A stretch of DNA of 64,000 nt from Lineus longissimus (taxonomy: Eukaryota; Nemertea; Pilidiophora; Heteronemertea; Lineidae): positions 6,009,431 through 6,073,430 of the forward strand of contig NC_088322.1 in assembly GCF_910592395.1 (NCBI RefSeq), given 5' to 3'. How positions within the stretch are numbered: the stretch's first letter is position 1; every line of letters begins with the position of its first letter. Positions 1 through 11,038 of this stretch are shown here, piece after piece. Made by a program: the position numbers and the translations under genes. The notes beneath the pieces were generated by a model that ran no database searches, was not told the DNA's origin, and saw nothing but the letters and a program-made list of their open reading frames with translations.

Positions 1-24
1 GCCAAGTTTAAATGTGACTTTAAG

Positions 25-3000
25 ATGAGCACTGAGACATTTGTATTCAATGGGACAGAGTATCCCATGATAACTGAAAAGCATAGTATTCTTCCCCATT
101 CTGTGAGGCTGCAACACGAAACTAGGATAGCAGCTGGAGCCGAACTGATTACCAAAGCATGTTTGACCAGTCCATTTCGTTCCAAGGAAGATGTGACCTT
201 TGAACCGAGTATATACTTCATAAAGAAGAATGGTGTGCTCCCAGCGAGGTCGGTAACCACCCAAGCGAGAAAGAGAAGATCTACTGTTGTTCAGTTATTC
301 AATGCTTCGGAAGATGAAATTGTGATTCCAAAGGATAGTGTGGTTGGTTATGCATTCCCAGGTAGCATTCCTGAAGTCGAGGAGGGTGTGCCGGAGCAGA
401 TCTACCATGCAGGTAGTGGAAGCCCTGACACCAATGATGATGAGCTATTGGACAAGCTCGAAGAGAACATGCCACGACACCTGTTAGACCTATATCTCAA
501 GTCAAGTGTTGACCTCGATGTGCCTCAGAAAATAAAACTTGCGTCATTGCTGGTCCAATTTAAGGAAACTTTTTCTAAATCACCAACAGATATTGGGCGA
601 ACTTCTCTGGTCAGTCATGAAATTGATACTGGTGATGCAAAGCCGTTTCGACTGCCTCTTAGACGCCAAGGATTTAAGAAGGAACATATCATAAAGGAAG
701 CGGTTAGGGATGGTTTAGCTAGGGGTATCATGGAGGAGTCTAGTAGCCCTTGGGCGAGTGCACCCGTGATCGTGAGTAAGAAGGATGGAACCAGTAGGTT
801 TTGCATAGACTTTAGGCGCTTGAATTCCTTAACCAAGGTGGATAATTACCCTCTACCAAAGTTCGACGACTGTGTGGATTCATTGCACGGGAGTTCCCTG
901 TTCTGCTCCCTTGATTTACAGGCGGGGTACTGGCAGGTCCCCTTGGCCACCAAATGTGATAGAGAAAAGAGTGCCTTTTTGACGAAACAGGGATCTTTTC
1001 AGTTCACAGTTCATCCTTTTGGGCTCTGCAACGCCCCCTCAACGTTTGAACGCCTGATGGAGAACGTACTTCGTCACTTGCAATGGGAAAAGTGTCTCCT
1101 CTACCGTGATGACATTTTGGTCTATGGCCAAACATTTGATGAAACTCTCAATAACCTGAAAGCTGTACTGCAGAGATTGCAAAAGGCCAACCTGAAAATA
1201 AAACCTAGCAAGTGTATGCTGATGCAAGAGTCACTGGAATATCTGGGCCACAACATCTCACAGAAAGGGATTGCTCCGCTGAATAGTAAGATAGAGGCAG
1301 TCAGGGAATGGCCATCGTTGTCAACCGTACCTAAGACCAGCCTACGAACTGAAGTAAAACGTTTCATGGGCCTGGTGTCCTACTACAGGCGATTCATTCG
1401 AAACATGAGTGACATTGCGGCCCCGCTGTATGCTCTAACCAAGAGTTCCAGTAATCTAGTTTGGACAGCCGAGAGTGAAGAAGCTTTTGCCCGACTCAAA
1501 GCAGCACTTTCATCAGCACCTGTACTGTCCTACCCTGACGTCAAAGGTGGCAATTTCATTCTAGACATGGACGCCTCGAATACTGGGATGGGAGCTGTGC
1601 TCAGCCAAGTTCAAAGCGGACAGGAGCACGTCATTGGATTCTATTCCAGATTACTTTCAGACTCCGAGCGAAATTACTGCATCACCAAGCGTGAGTTACT
1701 GGCAGTCATTCGTTCAATCGAACACTTCAAACCTTACCTCTTTGGGCAACATTTCTTGATTCGAACAGACAATAGTGCGGTTAGCCACTTACTTACTCTC
1801 ACGGACGCTAATGAACAAATCCAGCGTTGGCAATTGTTTATGTCGTCATTTAAGTTTGATTTGATTCATCGTGCAGGACGCCTTCACGTAAATGCTGATT
1901 CAATGAGCAGGATGCCCTGTCTACAGTGTGGATGTCGGTGTGAACAAGCTAAATCAACTGATCGTCCTGGAAAGCCAAGACACTTTAGGCGTGTAATAAC
2001 ACCAACTGAAATGCCACGTTGTGAGCAAACCCGTGAAACAGATGGCAGCCTTGAGGAAAGGGTTGACGACCTCATGATCTCTTGTAATGCTGTAATGACA
2101 CGATCGCAAATGAAGAAGACGGAAGCACAGAAGAGCATTGCACAAGAACAAACTGAACCAACCTCCAAACTGATGGATGCAGACTTCCTAGGCAAAATTG
2201 CTAACTTACAACGAAGTGACCCTGACATAGCTCCAATCCTTCAATTAAAAAACAGTGGTTCTGACTATCCCACATTTAGAGCCATCTCAGCGGAAAATCT
2301 CAGTGTAAAAGTGCTAAGGCAACACTGGAGGAATCTTTTCGTACGCGATGGAATTCTATATCGCAAACTGGAAGTGAAGGATAAAGACCTAAGGGTACAA
2401 GTGGTATTACCTCGAGCTCTCCGCCAACAGGTTTTGGAAAAGCTACATTGCGATCCAACTGCGGGCCATCTAGGAACACCTAAAACTCTGGAACGTGTCA
2501 AAACTAGGTTATATTGGGTGGGATGGCGTAAGGATACCATGCGTTTTGTTTCCTACTGTCACACATGCAACATTGTAAAACGTCCCCACAAGAAGATCAG
2601 ACGACCACTTACCCAGCAGTTGTTTGGGGAAGCGTTTGAGAGGGTAAGCGTTGATCTGATTGGACCATTGAAGGTTACCAACAGAGGATACCGATACGTG
2701 ATCACAATGGAAGACAATTTTACAAAGTGAGTGGAGGCCACACCACTTCGCACTATGGAAACGGAGGAGATCTGCAATGCTATCATCAAGGATTTAATTT
2801 CGAGATTTGGATGCATGTATATAAATGCATAGCGACCGTGGTGCACAATTTGTCTCACAGTTGTATACTGCCCTGATGAAGAAGCTAGGGATTGATAAGA
2901 CACTGACGACAGCCTACAACCCTAAAAGTAATGGACTCATCGAAAACTTCAACAAGACAATCAAGAACATGATGAAGACGTACATAGAAAATCACAAAGA

Positions 3001-3505
3001 AAGCGTAGGCAGTTGGGATTTAATGCTCCCAATATTTCTGATGGCTTACAGATCCTCGGTCCATTCGAGTACTGGTGAGACCCCTCACTTCCTGTTGACA
3101 TCTAGGGAGATGAAGTTGCCCCTCGATCTTCTGTACACCACTCCATCTGAGGCATCCACGGATGTTCCTACCTATGTAAAGGACCTCGAATCCAAGTTCC
3201 ATAAGGCTTTCGCGATAGTTAGAGACAACCTCAAAACCACACAACGCAGCCAAAAGAAACAGTATGAGACATCATCACCCAAGTACCAGGCATTGAAAGC
3301 TGGAGATGCTGTTTATTACTTCAACCCTAGGAAGTCGTTCAAAGGTGATCGGCACCGCCCTTGGTTCGGTCCATATTTGGTGTTGGAGGTAAATGAGGAT
3401 TTCACAGTGTTGCTACAGTGTAATGAGAATGGGAAGACAATTAGAACTCATGCAGATAAGCTGCGGATAGCACGCGGAACTAATTTGGAGTGGCGCCCAC
3501 GATAG
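25..3505 (+). pseudogene. Ty3/gypsy pol: RT, RNase H and integrase, disrupted
   Basis: Polyprotein of a Ty3/gypsy LTR retrotransposon. Gag and protease would lie left of the window, so the frame is entered in the protease-RT linker. Reverse transcriptase carries the catalytic box YRDD (about residue 365). RNase H follows with DMDAS and a RTDNS block. The integrase HHCC zinc domain is at about residues 815-860 (GHLGTP, CHTCN), then the core begins at SVDLIGPL. A TGA at 2728 closes the frame inside the core, and a further shift just before 2825 moves the rest to another frame, where HSDRGAQF (second catalytic Asp) and NGLIENF (catalytic Glu) are found. The C-terminal 200 residues look like the usual GPY/F-type tail. 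Family assignment is secure. The copy cannot make a whole integrase as written. Confidence 0.93.
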
Positions 3506-4656
3506 AGAGTTTAGAAATCCCGAACAAGCTGTACGCTACCATACTTGGGTACTAGATTTTGACTGCTAGTGGACATTCATTGCCTACTGGAATGGTGTGA
3601 TTGCGTGATGTGAGTTGTATCAACCTCTGCATATGCTTGTGCTTGTGACCTTGTGTTAAAATCTGTTGCGCTAGCTGTGAATGTGTGTTTGCCTCCTTGT
3701 GTGATTTCCTGCAGGATATTGTGATGTGTGCATGTGATTATTTTGCAACAGGGTGGACTCGGGTACTTGCATCTTGCTAGCATTTATTGTTCCATACGCT
3801 GTGTATTCAATGTTCCAGTTTAGGAACACTTGGAAATTTGCTCTTCCGTGCTGTAAGCGAAACTGTTCATTTGGAACTCCTGCTCACTGCAGATGGTACA
3901 CTCATCATGCTGAATATTATTGTTACGAGTAGGTTTATCAGGTTGTAGGCCACGTTAAGTCCATAGTCATACTTGGTACATGTTTTTTAACTTTATCGTT
4001 TAAGTGATTGTTTGGGCCACTTGTTGCTCTTTATGCTACGATGTTGATAATTGTACCCATATGGTATCTGTATTTGACTCTGAAAATTCCTTATTGCTGT
4101 TGTTCTGGACTCGCGTAGCCACAGTGGTTGGTTAGATTGTTGCTTGTCGCCATTTGTGTGGTTACATTCTTCTTACTACGGTTGACTAGATTGTTGCTCG
4201 TCACCACGCATGATCCACTAACGAACTCTTGTAGTGGTTGGCTGGATTGTTGCCGGTCGCCATGAAATATAAACTGTGGACATGATAGAGCGGTCGATTG
4301 GATTGTTGCCAGTCACTGCCCATATTTCGTTTATTACATGTATCTTGGATAGGATAGTTATGACGTTTGTGTACATGTAGCTGATTTCTTGTAGACAGTT
4401 GATTGGATTGTTGCCAGTCGCTGCCAACATTTCGTAAAACCCGTTTATACAATGTATCTTTGTTCATGTGGAACCTATGCTTTACTAATCAAAGATAGAT
4501 AAGGCATAGTATTGCCTAGTGATTATATTGGTTTGTACTTCAGACTATGAGTAGGCCTAGTATTTTTAGGCCTAGCTTTGCCTTCTTAAGAAGTACCGTT
4601 GTATTATGTTTTTTTTATTAGCGTATGGCAGGAGCCTTATACGCTAGAGAAGGGGG
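3506..4656 (+). other. 3' noncoding region of the gypsy element
   Basis: About 1.15 kb between the integrase stop and the presumed 3' LTR, with no coding potential above short shadows. It contains the spaced short repeats annotated separately. It ends in a purine run (AGAGAAGGGGG at 4646-4656) that fits a polypurine tract priming plus-strand synthesis just before the LTR. Confidence 0.6.
4121..4425 (+). repeat. Five spaced copies of a ~26-bp motif
   Basis: The motif GATTGTTGCCRGTCRC and its left flank GTTGRYTG recur at about 4127, 4181, 4236, 4293 and 4398, at uneven 50-105 bp spacing. The last two copies also share flanks (CTGCC-ATTTCGT and a downstream TGTATCTT), so a larger unit was duplicated. 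It lies in the 3' noncoding part of the gypsy element. Confidence 0.75.
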
Positions 4657-4828
4657 TGATGTATGATACCCCTGAGACGGGCCCCACCCGCGAGTGAGAC
4701 CTGCCTTGCGCTACTGGGCGTGAGACTGATGTAAGGCTGGAGACGAGGTTGTTGTAAATCAATGTGTTCTTCTCGGTGATTAAAATCGGCTTTTAAACAA
4801 GAACTTGCCTTCTGCTAATTTATTACGA
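4657..4828 (+). repeat. Probable 3' LTR of the first gypsy element
   Basis: Starts with TG directly after a polypurine run and ends near TTTATTACGA. A GC-rich start, an internal ATTAAA-like signal and the ~170-bp length fit a short gypsy LTR. The partner 5' LTR is outside the window, so the ends are inferred and could be off by a few bases. Confidence 0.5.
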
Positions 4829-4874
4829 GGCCGCTTGGAGGATACCAAGCATGAAGTATTTACAAGATAGGCTG

Positions 4875-5095
4875 TGTTCCGTGATCCTAAATCACTTGAG
4901 TTCTGTTAGTTAATGCTAGTTAGTTTCTATTAGTACAGATGGCAGCATCGTCTTGTCTGCATCATTAGTATGCATGTATGAGCATGTGCTCTTCCTTCTA
5001 AGATGGCTTCTTCAGTGTATCAAACCTGTGCTATACCTCCGTGTTCTATTTCATCATTCTTAGCCTCACTAAGGACGTGGACACTCCACTCAACA
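4875..5095 (+). repeat. 5' LTR of the Mag-like element
   Basis: 221 bp, TGTTCC...CAACA. Compared with the 3' copy it has an extra ATGT after the TATGAGC stretch and three substitutions around the CAGTGTATCAAACC stretch. TG/CA ends and the flanking GGCTG define the borders exactly. Confidence 0.96.
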
Positions 5096-5113
5096 TGGTG
5101 GCAGCGGTCAAAG
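5096..5113 (+). promoter_or_regulatory. Primer binding site
   Basis: TGGTGGCAGCGGTCAAAG begins immediately after the 5' LTR. The opening TGG complements a tRNA CCA end. I could not assign the tRNA species with confidence. Confidence 0.75.
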
Positions 5114-5306
5114 TGACTGGACATTCTATTAAACCGTGAGTGACCTCTGAACTTCGTGCAGTTTGCCCATAAAAAGAGATTTCTGCAAGTGCTCACTGGA
5201 TGCTGTAACTGATCCGCCCCCTAGTGCATTACCTGTACATTCTACGTGTACATCTTTCTGAACACTGTGTTTGAGGCAATGGGTGAGGTCAAATGTCTGA
5301 GTTAAC

Positions 5307-5470
5307 ACTAGTGTCCCAGTTAGTGTTAGTGTTAGTGTTAACCTCAGCCAGAAAAAAACATGGTTGCAGTAAACACCAGGTTAACACTGAGTTAACTAAA
5401 AGTTAACACTCAGTCAACACTGAGTTAACTCTGAGTTAACCTTGAATTAACTTTGAGTTAACTAAATTGT
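5307..5470. repeat. Subterminal GTTAAC / GTGTTA repeat block, left
   Basis: Palindromic GTTAAC (often CTGAGTTAAC) and its degenerate forms recur about ten times, with a (GTGTTA)3 run at 5321-5340. Similar motifs fill 9285-9549 at the other end. Repeated subterminal motifs are common binding sites for transposase or its Myb-like partner. That role is inferred here. Confidence 0.7.
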
Positions 5471-5690
5471 AAGAATTTAACTTGTCTGGTTTGACCTTGT
5501 AGCCGCAAACAAATGCACTTTTTTTGAACAAAGTCATTTGGCAATACCTTGGGTCTAAAATACTGTGAATTTGTCCCAAAAGACAAAAACAAGCAATACG
5601 GCAGGAGCGGAATTAGACAAATGTGCAAAAACAACAACAACAACATAAACAGAGCAGATGCCTGAATTTAGAGAGAAAAGCTGTTACTGC

Positions 5691-6611
5691 ATTGACAAAA
5701 TGACTGAATTTGCTTCCAAAAGGTTTAAGTGGACTGAAGAAAAGACTATTGATGTGTTAGAACAGATGCTGCTGATGCATGGGGAGTTTTTAATTGCAAA
5801 AAAAGGCGGAAATGTAACAACCTGGTACCACAAAATAGCTGAGGCCGCTGTTGGTGTTTCCGATGGGTCTATTGTGGACAATCTTCTAAAGAACTTGGGA
5901 AAAGAGTACCGTCAAGTTCTAGCTAAAAGCTAAACATCTGGGCTGGAGACGGATGATATGAGTCCCACGTTGAAATTACGTGGATCAGAGATCCTATTTC
6001 GAAAGTATGATGAATATTACACGATGTTTTACCCAAAGGGAGGGGCCATTCGCCCCAGTGTCATTATGACACCTGGGACGATTGTCAGACCAAGTAGCAG
6101 CACTAGTCATGCTAGTAGTAGTAGCAGCAGCTTGAATGTCGGAAGACCAAGACTGGGTGACATGCCTGAGCATTCTGAGGAGGATACAAGTTTCTTCTCT
6201 GAGATGGCTGGGAGTGGGAGACCAGTGCCCCTGCTGCCGACGAAAAGAAAAAGTGGCCACGTCAGTCATCAACCTTCTGCTGTGGAGAGGAGGAAACGCG
6301 CATCTGCCTCTTGCCCTGACAACATGCCTGAGGATTTCACTCCTAGTAAGAAAGTCCCACCCAAAGGTGACTTTTTGGTGAACTCTGTAGAGCTGCAGGA
6401 GCAAAACATTTCACTGATGGCTGAGTAGAACAAACTCATGAAGGAGAGGAATAAGATTCTTGGCACCTTGTTAGGGGAGTTGACCTTGATTCGACATGTC
6501 ATGATGTCCCAAGCCGGCATGACTGTTCAAGGAACAGACCGAGTGGTAGTAGTAGAAGCTGAACCAGACCACGTGGAAATCGGAGGGAGTCCCAGTCCTC
6601 AACTGAACTGA
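5691..6611 (+). pseudogene. Harbinger Myb/SANT-like DNA-binding protein, two in-frame stops
   Basis: In PIF/Harbinger elements a second protein with a Myb/SANT-like trihelix binds DNA and helps import the transposase. The N-terminal ~75 residues show the pattern (RFKWTEEKTIDVLEQML, then WYHKIAEAA, then NLLKNLGKEYRQ). A Ser-rich, basic middle follows (SSSTSHASSSSSSL, TKRKSGH). The frame continues through a TAA at 5931 and a TAG at 6426 into a helical tail (LMKERNKILGTLLGEL), typical of the multimerising C-terminus, and ends at TGA 6609. The stops suggest decay, or small introns I cannot prove. ATG at 5700 (MTEFASKR) may be the true start, since the frame from 5658 has a weaker lead. Confidence 0.75.
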
Positions 6612-6949
6612 ATATATGATGATGATTTCTAACGATCTAAGACAGGAACTGGTGTCAAGTAGATTTAAAGATACATGTAACTAAAAGACTCTACGCTGAG
6701 ACTGAACTAGATCGTCATCAGTTGATATTATGCATTTTGTTTGCTTCGGTGCAATACAAAACATGACATTATGAAATTTTTCATCAATTCCTAAAGTATT
6801 TAAGTTTCATTGATTGTTAAAATAATACTACATGTAGATAGCAGTTGTTACTGGTTTTGCTATACATGTATTAATATTATGGAGAGAAAAAAGTTATTTG
6901 TTAGAGTGTTAAATTTCCTTTTTTTCAAATCATTTATCAGACTCTCCTT

Positions 6950-8160
6950 AGGGACACATCAGATCTCAAACTAGAATTCCGAAATTTGCTGGTAGCAAAT
7001 TTGATAGTCCCCAGGTAGTCGTCATGTCAACAGAGTAGAAAGCGAGAACATTTTGCGCCGTCGTATTCCGATTTGACTGGTTAGTGGTGAAATCTGCTTT
7101 TACTTTAGTTCTAACGTTGTCTGAATTAAAGATGCTTTCCCAATGCTTGACTGGTCTGGCAAGAGGCATTGTCAGGAAAACGTGACGTCATTTTGGCCAT
7201 TCTTCTTACCGCACGCCCTTCCTCTCCGTAAAACTTCCTGACATGGTGTGAAGTGGGAGGGCACACAATGGGAACCACACTGCCGCGATGTTAATAGTTT
7301 CTATTTATAGAATTCAGCGGCAGAGATTTTAAGCACGGAAAAAGTAGATTAACTCGGCTAATCTCAATGGATTTTACCCAGGAATGTTTTCAAGGCGAGA
7401 GAAACATCTGATTTAAGTACTGCGCTTATTAGATTTCATGTTCATGCCAAAGATTGGCCTAAAACGTGGACGAAAAGAGTGCATTATCGAGCGTTGGAGA
7501 GGTCACATGATTGGACGAGAAACCTGAGCGAAAACAATACTGACTCCAGCTCTCAGAGGGAGGAGCTGGAGTCATAAAAACGCATCTAAAGCATCGAAAT
7601 ATTCTGAGTTTTGAAAAATCATTTTGCGATAGTCCATGAATCGAATTGGGTTTCTTTATAATACCTCCATTGTCCCATCGCTCGACCAACTCCTGAGAAT
7701 AATGACGTCATTATGACGGGACGGAGCTTATGCTAATGTATCAGCGTCTCGCCTCTGCGCATGTCACAGCGCATGTCAGATTGAATCGCAGCTTCGGCAT
7801 GTTGGGAGAAGACGATCAAACGATATCTCAGCAGAAATGCTTCAAAAGTATCGAAATACTCAGGATTTTAAAAATACTTTTGCGATAGTCCATAGATGGA
7901 ATTGGGTTTGGTGGTGTAAGGGTGATTGATTTCTGGCTTATTTCGCCGTTTTGCTGGACTACCGCAATAAATGTGTTGGTGGAAGAAAATAACAGTTTCG
8001 AGAATTCCAGTGATAACAATATAGTCCCCAGACGGGATCTGGGGCCTATAATTACCGGTACATGTTTGCCGATAAATAGAGAAAACACCATGGCTTACAT
8101 GTACATGGTTTATTGAAATGTAAATTGCTGAAATGAAACTCAATCTTTCTACACATAGTT
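6950..8160. repeat. Dispersed noncoding repeat inside the Harbinger
   Basis: No convincing gene. Two internal near-repeats (about 7580-7650 and 7835-7905) share GAAATGCTTCAAAAG-TATCGAAATACTCAG-type sequence and TTTTGCGATAGTCCAT. A third copy lies at 45885-45960, followed in both places by TTATTTCGCCGTTTTGCTGG. The AGCAAATTTGATRGTCCCCA word near 6990 recurs near 45105. It is therefore a separate dispersed element of unknown class. Confidence 0.7.
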
Positions 8161-8352
8161 TCATGGCATTGGTGATACATGTATTTGTGGTGGTCCCTGA
8201 AAAGCAAATTATTCCAGGTTCTGGTTCATGGATTTACAATGTTTACAAGCAGCAGTAGTCTCAAAAAACTAAGCCGCAACAGTACCGTAGTCTCAAGAAA
8301 CCAAGACTAATCTGGTGCAAAGCTGTCCTCACAAACAGTCCCATCCAGAATC

Positions 8353-9276
8353 TTAATTATTCAGAAAGTTTGTGAACCGGTTATGCAGAACACATGTAGC
8401 AATGGTACACATAGAAGCGAACTCTGGCCCAGATTTGGCGGGGTACCGGTTCTCCTTAAGCTGGTTCATCCTCCACTTTAACTCGTTTGCACCAATTGTC
8501 CTTTCAACTATTTGGCGGAGACGAGTGCACCTGTCATTGAACTGGAGTTGCGCTGGATTCAGGTTGCGTCCGATGAAAGTATGAAGGACCGATGGGTGTA
8601 AACCCCTGTAGGCAGGATCACCAAGAACAACATACCCAGGGGGGAGTCCATCAAGAAAAGTCCTGAATTGGCGACAAAACTCTGCTGCCGTCTTGTCATG
8701 CGTTGCCCCTGGTATTCCAGTTATCACGTGTCTAATTCTACCAAATTTGTCACAGATTATCTGGACATTTATTGAGTCACATCCTTTACCATGACGACCA
8801 CAGTAGTAGGCATCCCCAGCATGATCTGGGCGTTGGATCTTTATAATGACTCCGTCAATATAAAGAATAACATTTCTCTCATTCCCCTGCACATCCTGCA
8901 GTCTTGAACTCAAAATGTCCAGTTCCTCACGCCCTGGCAATGAAATGTAGCGGGGGCTAACTTGGAAAAAGAAGTCTGCAACATCCTGATTGTGGAGAAT
9001 TGCAGTTGATTTGGCTATACCTTGAGTATAGCCCACCTGCCGATGGTAACCACCAGAGGCCAGATACAACAGGAATGTTCTCATCCGCTTCACAGATGTC
9101 TGGAAATAGCAGTCTCTAGCATTTCGAAACCTATGATACTCTTCCGTAACCTCCTCCAAGTCTCTCTCCATCAGATGGAGCTGCCTGTGAAGTAGTTCTT
9201 CTGAAGATGCGGGTGTTCTCTGGTAATTAGCATGGCGAAAACCAGCAACAGCTTGAATCATCGGGAGGAACAACAT
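8353..9276 (-). CDS. PIF/Harbinger DDE transposase (HARBI1-like), intact frame
   Basis: 307 residues with no internal stop. It cuts and joins the ends of the surrounding Harbinger element. DDE residues are visible: YIDGVIIKI (first Asp, about residue 143), VLGDPAYRG (second Asp, about 225) and RIVERTIGANE (Glu, about 267). The N-terminal half has the helical FYLASGGYHRQVG-like region (LLYLASGGYHRQVGYTQG) typical of the family. Length is slightly under the usual 340-400, so the start may be 5' of the ATG at 9276 or the protein may be N-terminally short. It faces the Myb-like gene tail to tail, the standard layout. Its intact frame contrasts with the broken partner. Confidence 0.92.
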   Translation of the reverse strand: MLFLPMIQAVAGFRHANYQRTPASSEELLHRQLHLMERDLEEVTEEYHRFRNARDCYFQTSVKRMRTFLLYLASGGYHRQVGYTQGIAKSTAILHNQDVADFFFQVSPRYISLPGREELDILSSRLQDVQGNERNVILYIDGVIIKIQRPDHAGDAYYCGRHGKGCDSINVQIICDKFGRIRHVITGIPGATHDKTAAEFCRQFRTFLDGLPPGYVVLGDPAYRGLHPSVLHTFIGRNLNPAQLQFNDRCTRLRQIVERTIGANELKWRMNQLKENRYPAKSGPEFASMCTIATCVLHNRFTNFLNN

Positions 9277-9284
9277 GGCTGCCT

Positions 9285-9549
9285 AGTTAACTCTGATACT
9301 TGACCTCATAAAGCGTTAACTCAGAGTTAACCTCTAGGGGTTAGTGTTAGCCTAGTGCAATCCGTAATACAAATTTGACTGAATAGCTCCATGTGCTCAG
9401 GTTAACTCGAGTAAACTCCAAGTTAGCACTAACTCCAGAGCCAAAAAGTGTTAACTTTGGATTAACTTTGGGTTAACTCTACACTTTGGCAAGAGGTCAA
9501 GTCTCATGGTTAACACTGGGGTTAGTGCTAGTGTTAGTGTTAACTTTGA
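9285..9549. repeat. Subterminal GTTAAC / TTAGTG repeat block, right
   Basis: Mirror of the left block: GTTAAC, GGTTAAC, GAGTTAAC and GTTAGTGTTAG motifs recur at least ten times between the transposase start and the right terminal repeat. The block is also the likely promoter region of the minus-strand transposase gene. Confidence 0.7.
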
Positions 9550-9576
9550 GTTAACTCAGACATTTGACCTCACCCA

Positions 9577-10405
9577 ATGGCTGACCCACCTCAACCTGCT
9601 CCCGTTCCAAGACCTGTACAGGGCATCAAGCCGCCTCAGGCACCTGACCTTACGGCAAATTCTGCTCAGAACTGGAAGGTGTTCCGCCAGAAATGGAGGA
9701 ACTACTCGATTATTACCCGCCTGGGTGAGCAAAATGAGGAGTACAAGGTGGCATTGCTCCTTCATTCTTTGGGGGATGATCTCTTGAAGATATACAACGG
9801 GTTCACATTCAAAACTGCGGATGAGAACCGTACGGAGGCTGAAATCCTGGAGAAGTTTCAGACTTTCACTGTCTGGGAAACCAATGAAACGTATGAATGT
9901 TTTGCCTTTAACAAGAGGGACCAGCTCCCAGACGAAACCTTCGAGACTTTCCTATCTGCAATTCGTGCACTGATAAAGACCTGCAACTACCACGAAAATA
10001 GTGTAGAATCGATCTTGAGAGACCGGATCGTACTCGGCATACGAGACTCGGAAACTCAGAGAACTCTTTTCAAGGAACGCAATCTGACTCTAGCTCGTGC
10101 GATCGATATTGGGAAAGTTGCGGAGTCTGCTAATATTCATGGAAAGGAATTCCGAAATGAATCTGTTAATAAAGTGTACACATCGTCTAAGAAATCGTAC
10201 TCGTCTTGACATGGCTTTTACTCTAAGAAAGGAAGTTCTGGTTCTTACTCTGGTTCTCGCTCACGATCGGAACAGCATGGAGGGACGGCTGTTCGTCACT
10301 GTAAGTTCTGCACTCAGAAACATGAAACAAGAAAACTGAATGTCCCGCGTGGGGCAAAACTTGTAATAAGTGTGGCGGTAAAAACCACTTTGAGGCCATG
10401 TGTAC
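9577..10405 (+). pseudogene. Gag of the Mag-like element: capsid and zinc knuckle
   Basis: Structural protein of the retrotransposon particle. The ATG at 9577 abuts the Harbinger right end. Residues 1-30 are Pro-rich, then a capsid-like helical domain (NWKVFRQKWRNY, LLHSLGDDLLKIY, DETFETFLSAIRAL, ESILRDRIVLGI) runs to about residue 185. TGA at 10207 stops the frame in the Ser/Lys-rich linker. The same frame then gives the first zinc knuckle part (CKFCTQKHE). A shift near 10335 moves to another frame for CNKCGGKNHFEAMC. The CCHC-type knuckle binds the element RNA. The capsid family call is secure. The copy is broken twice. Confidence 0.9.
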
Positions 10406-11038
10406 TGGTACTGGTAGGCACACCTCAAGGAAAGTGCATGCTGCAGATTACTCTGAAAGTGACTCTAGTTGCGATTCTGACTCTGCTGAACCTCACTGGA
10501 TCAGTCATATCTCGTCGATCAACTCGATCAGTGACAAGGCCAGTCAGGTCAAGTGTAGGCTGCTTGTTGAGAAACGAAAGGTTGTTTTTCAAGTTGACAC
10601 TGGAGCTTGTGTCAATATCTTGCCAATGAGATACGCTACTCACATTGAAATAAGGCCTTCCGACCGAAAACTCAAGCTGTGGGATAACTCGCCATTCGTA
10701 CCGCTAGGTGTCGCTCGTGTCGTTGTTGTCAATCCGAAAAATTCAAGGCGTTACAATGTTGAATTCATAATTGTCCGCGAGGATCTGACACCACTGATAG
10801 GCTTCAAAGCAGCTCAAGCTATGAAACTCGTTCACATTAATGACTCTCAAATGGACCGTGTTGCCAATATCATGGCATCTGAACCAACTGAGGAATTTGC
10901 TGATGTGTTCGATGGTGGCCTTGGGAAACTCCCACGCAAAGTATCTCTCAAGGTCGATGACTCTGTTCATCCTGTTATCTCTCCTGTTCACCGCACACTT
11001 ATATCACTTCGTGACAGACTGAAAACTGAACTGACTAA
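10398..11038 (+). CDS. Aspartic protease and protease-RT linker of the Mag-like element
   Basis: Retroviral-type protease that would process Gag-Pol. The active-site triad reads VDTGACVNIL at about residues 66-75 of this frame. A flap-like GVARVVVVNP and a C-terminal helix region (LIGFKAAQAM) follow. Next is a linker with DVFDGGLGKLP and the start of the RT fingers (PVHRTLISLRDRL). The frame runs into the inserted MITE at 11039 and would otherwise continue into RT at 12067: removing the MITE with one TAA restores the phase. Confidence 0.9.

Larger units (their letters stand above)
5281..9575. mobile_element. PIF/Harbinger DNA transposon inserted at the gag start codon
   Basis: Perfect 26-bp terminal inverted repeats (5281-5306 and 9550-9575, beginning GGGTGAGGTC) flanked by a 3-bp duplication AAT, the length expected for PIF/Harbinger. 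It carries the two genes typical of the superfamily in convergent orientation: a Myb/SANT-like gene (5691-6611, plus) and a DDE transposase (8353-9276, minus). Repeated GTTAAC motifs lie inside both ends. The middle (about 6950-8160) is a dispersed noncoding repeat shared with 45 kb, so it is itself a secondary insertion or acquired filler. Confidence 0.93.
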
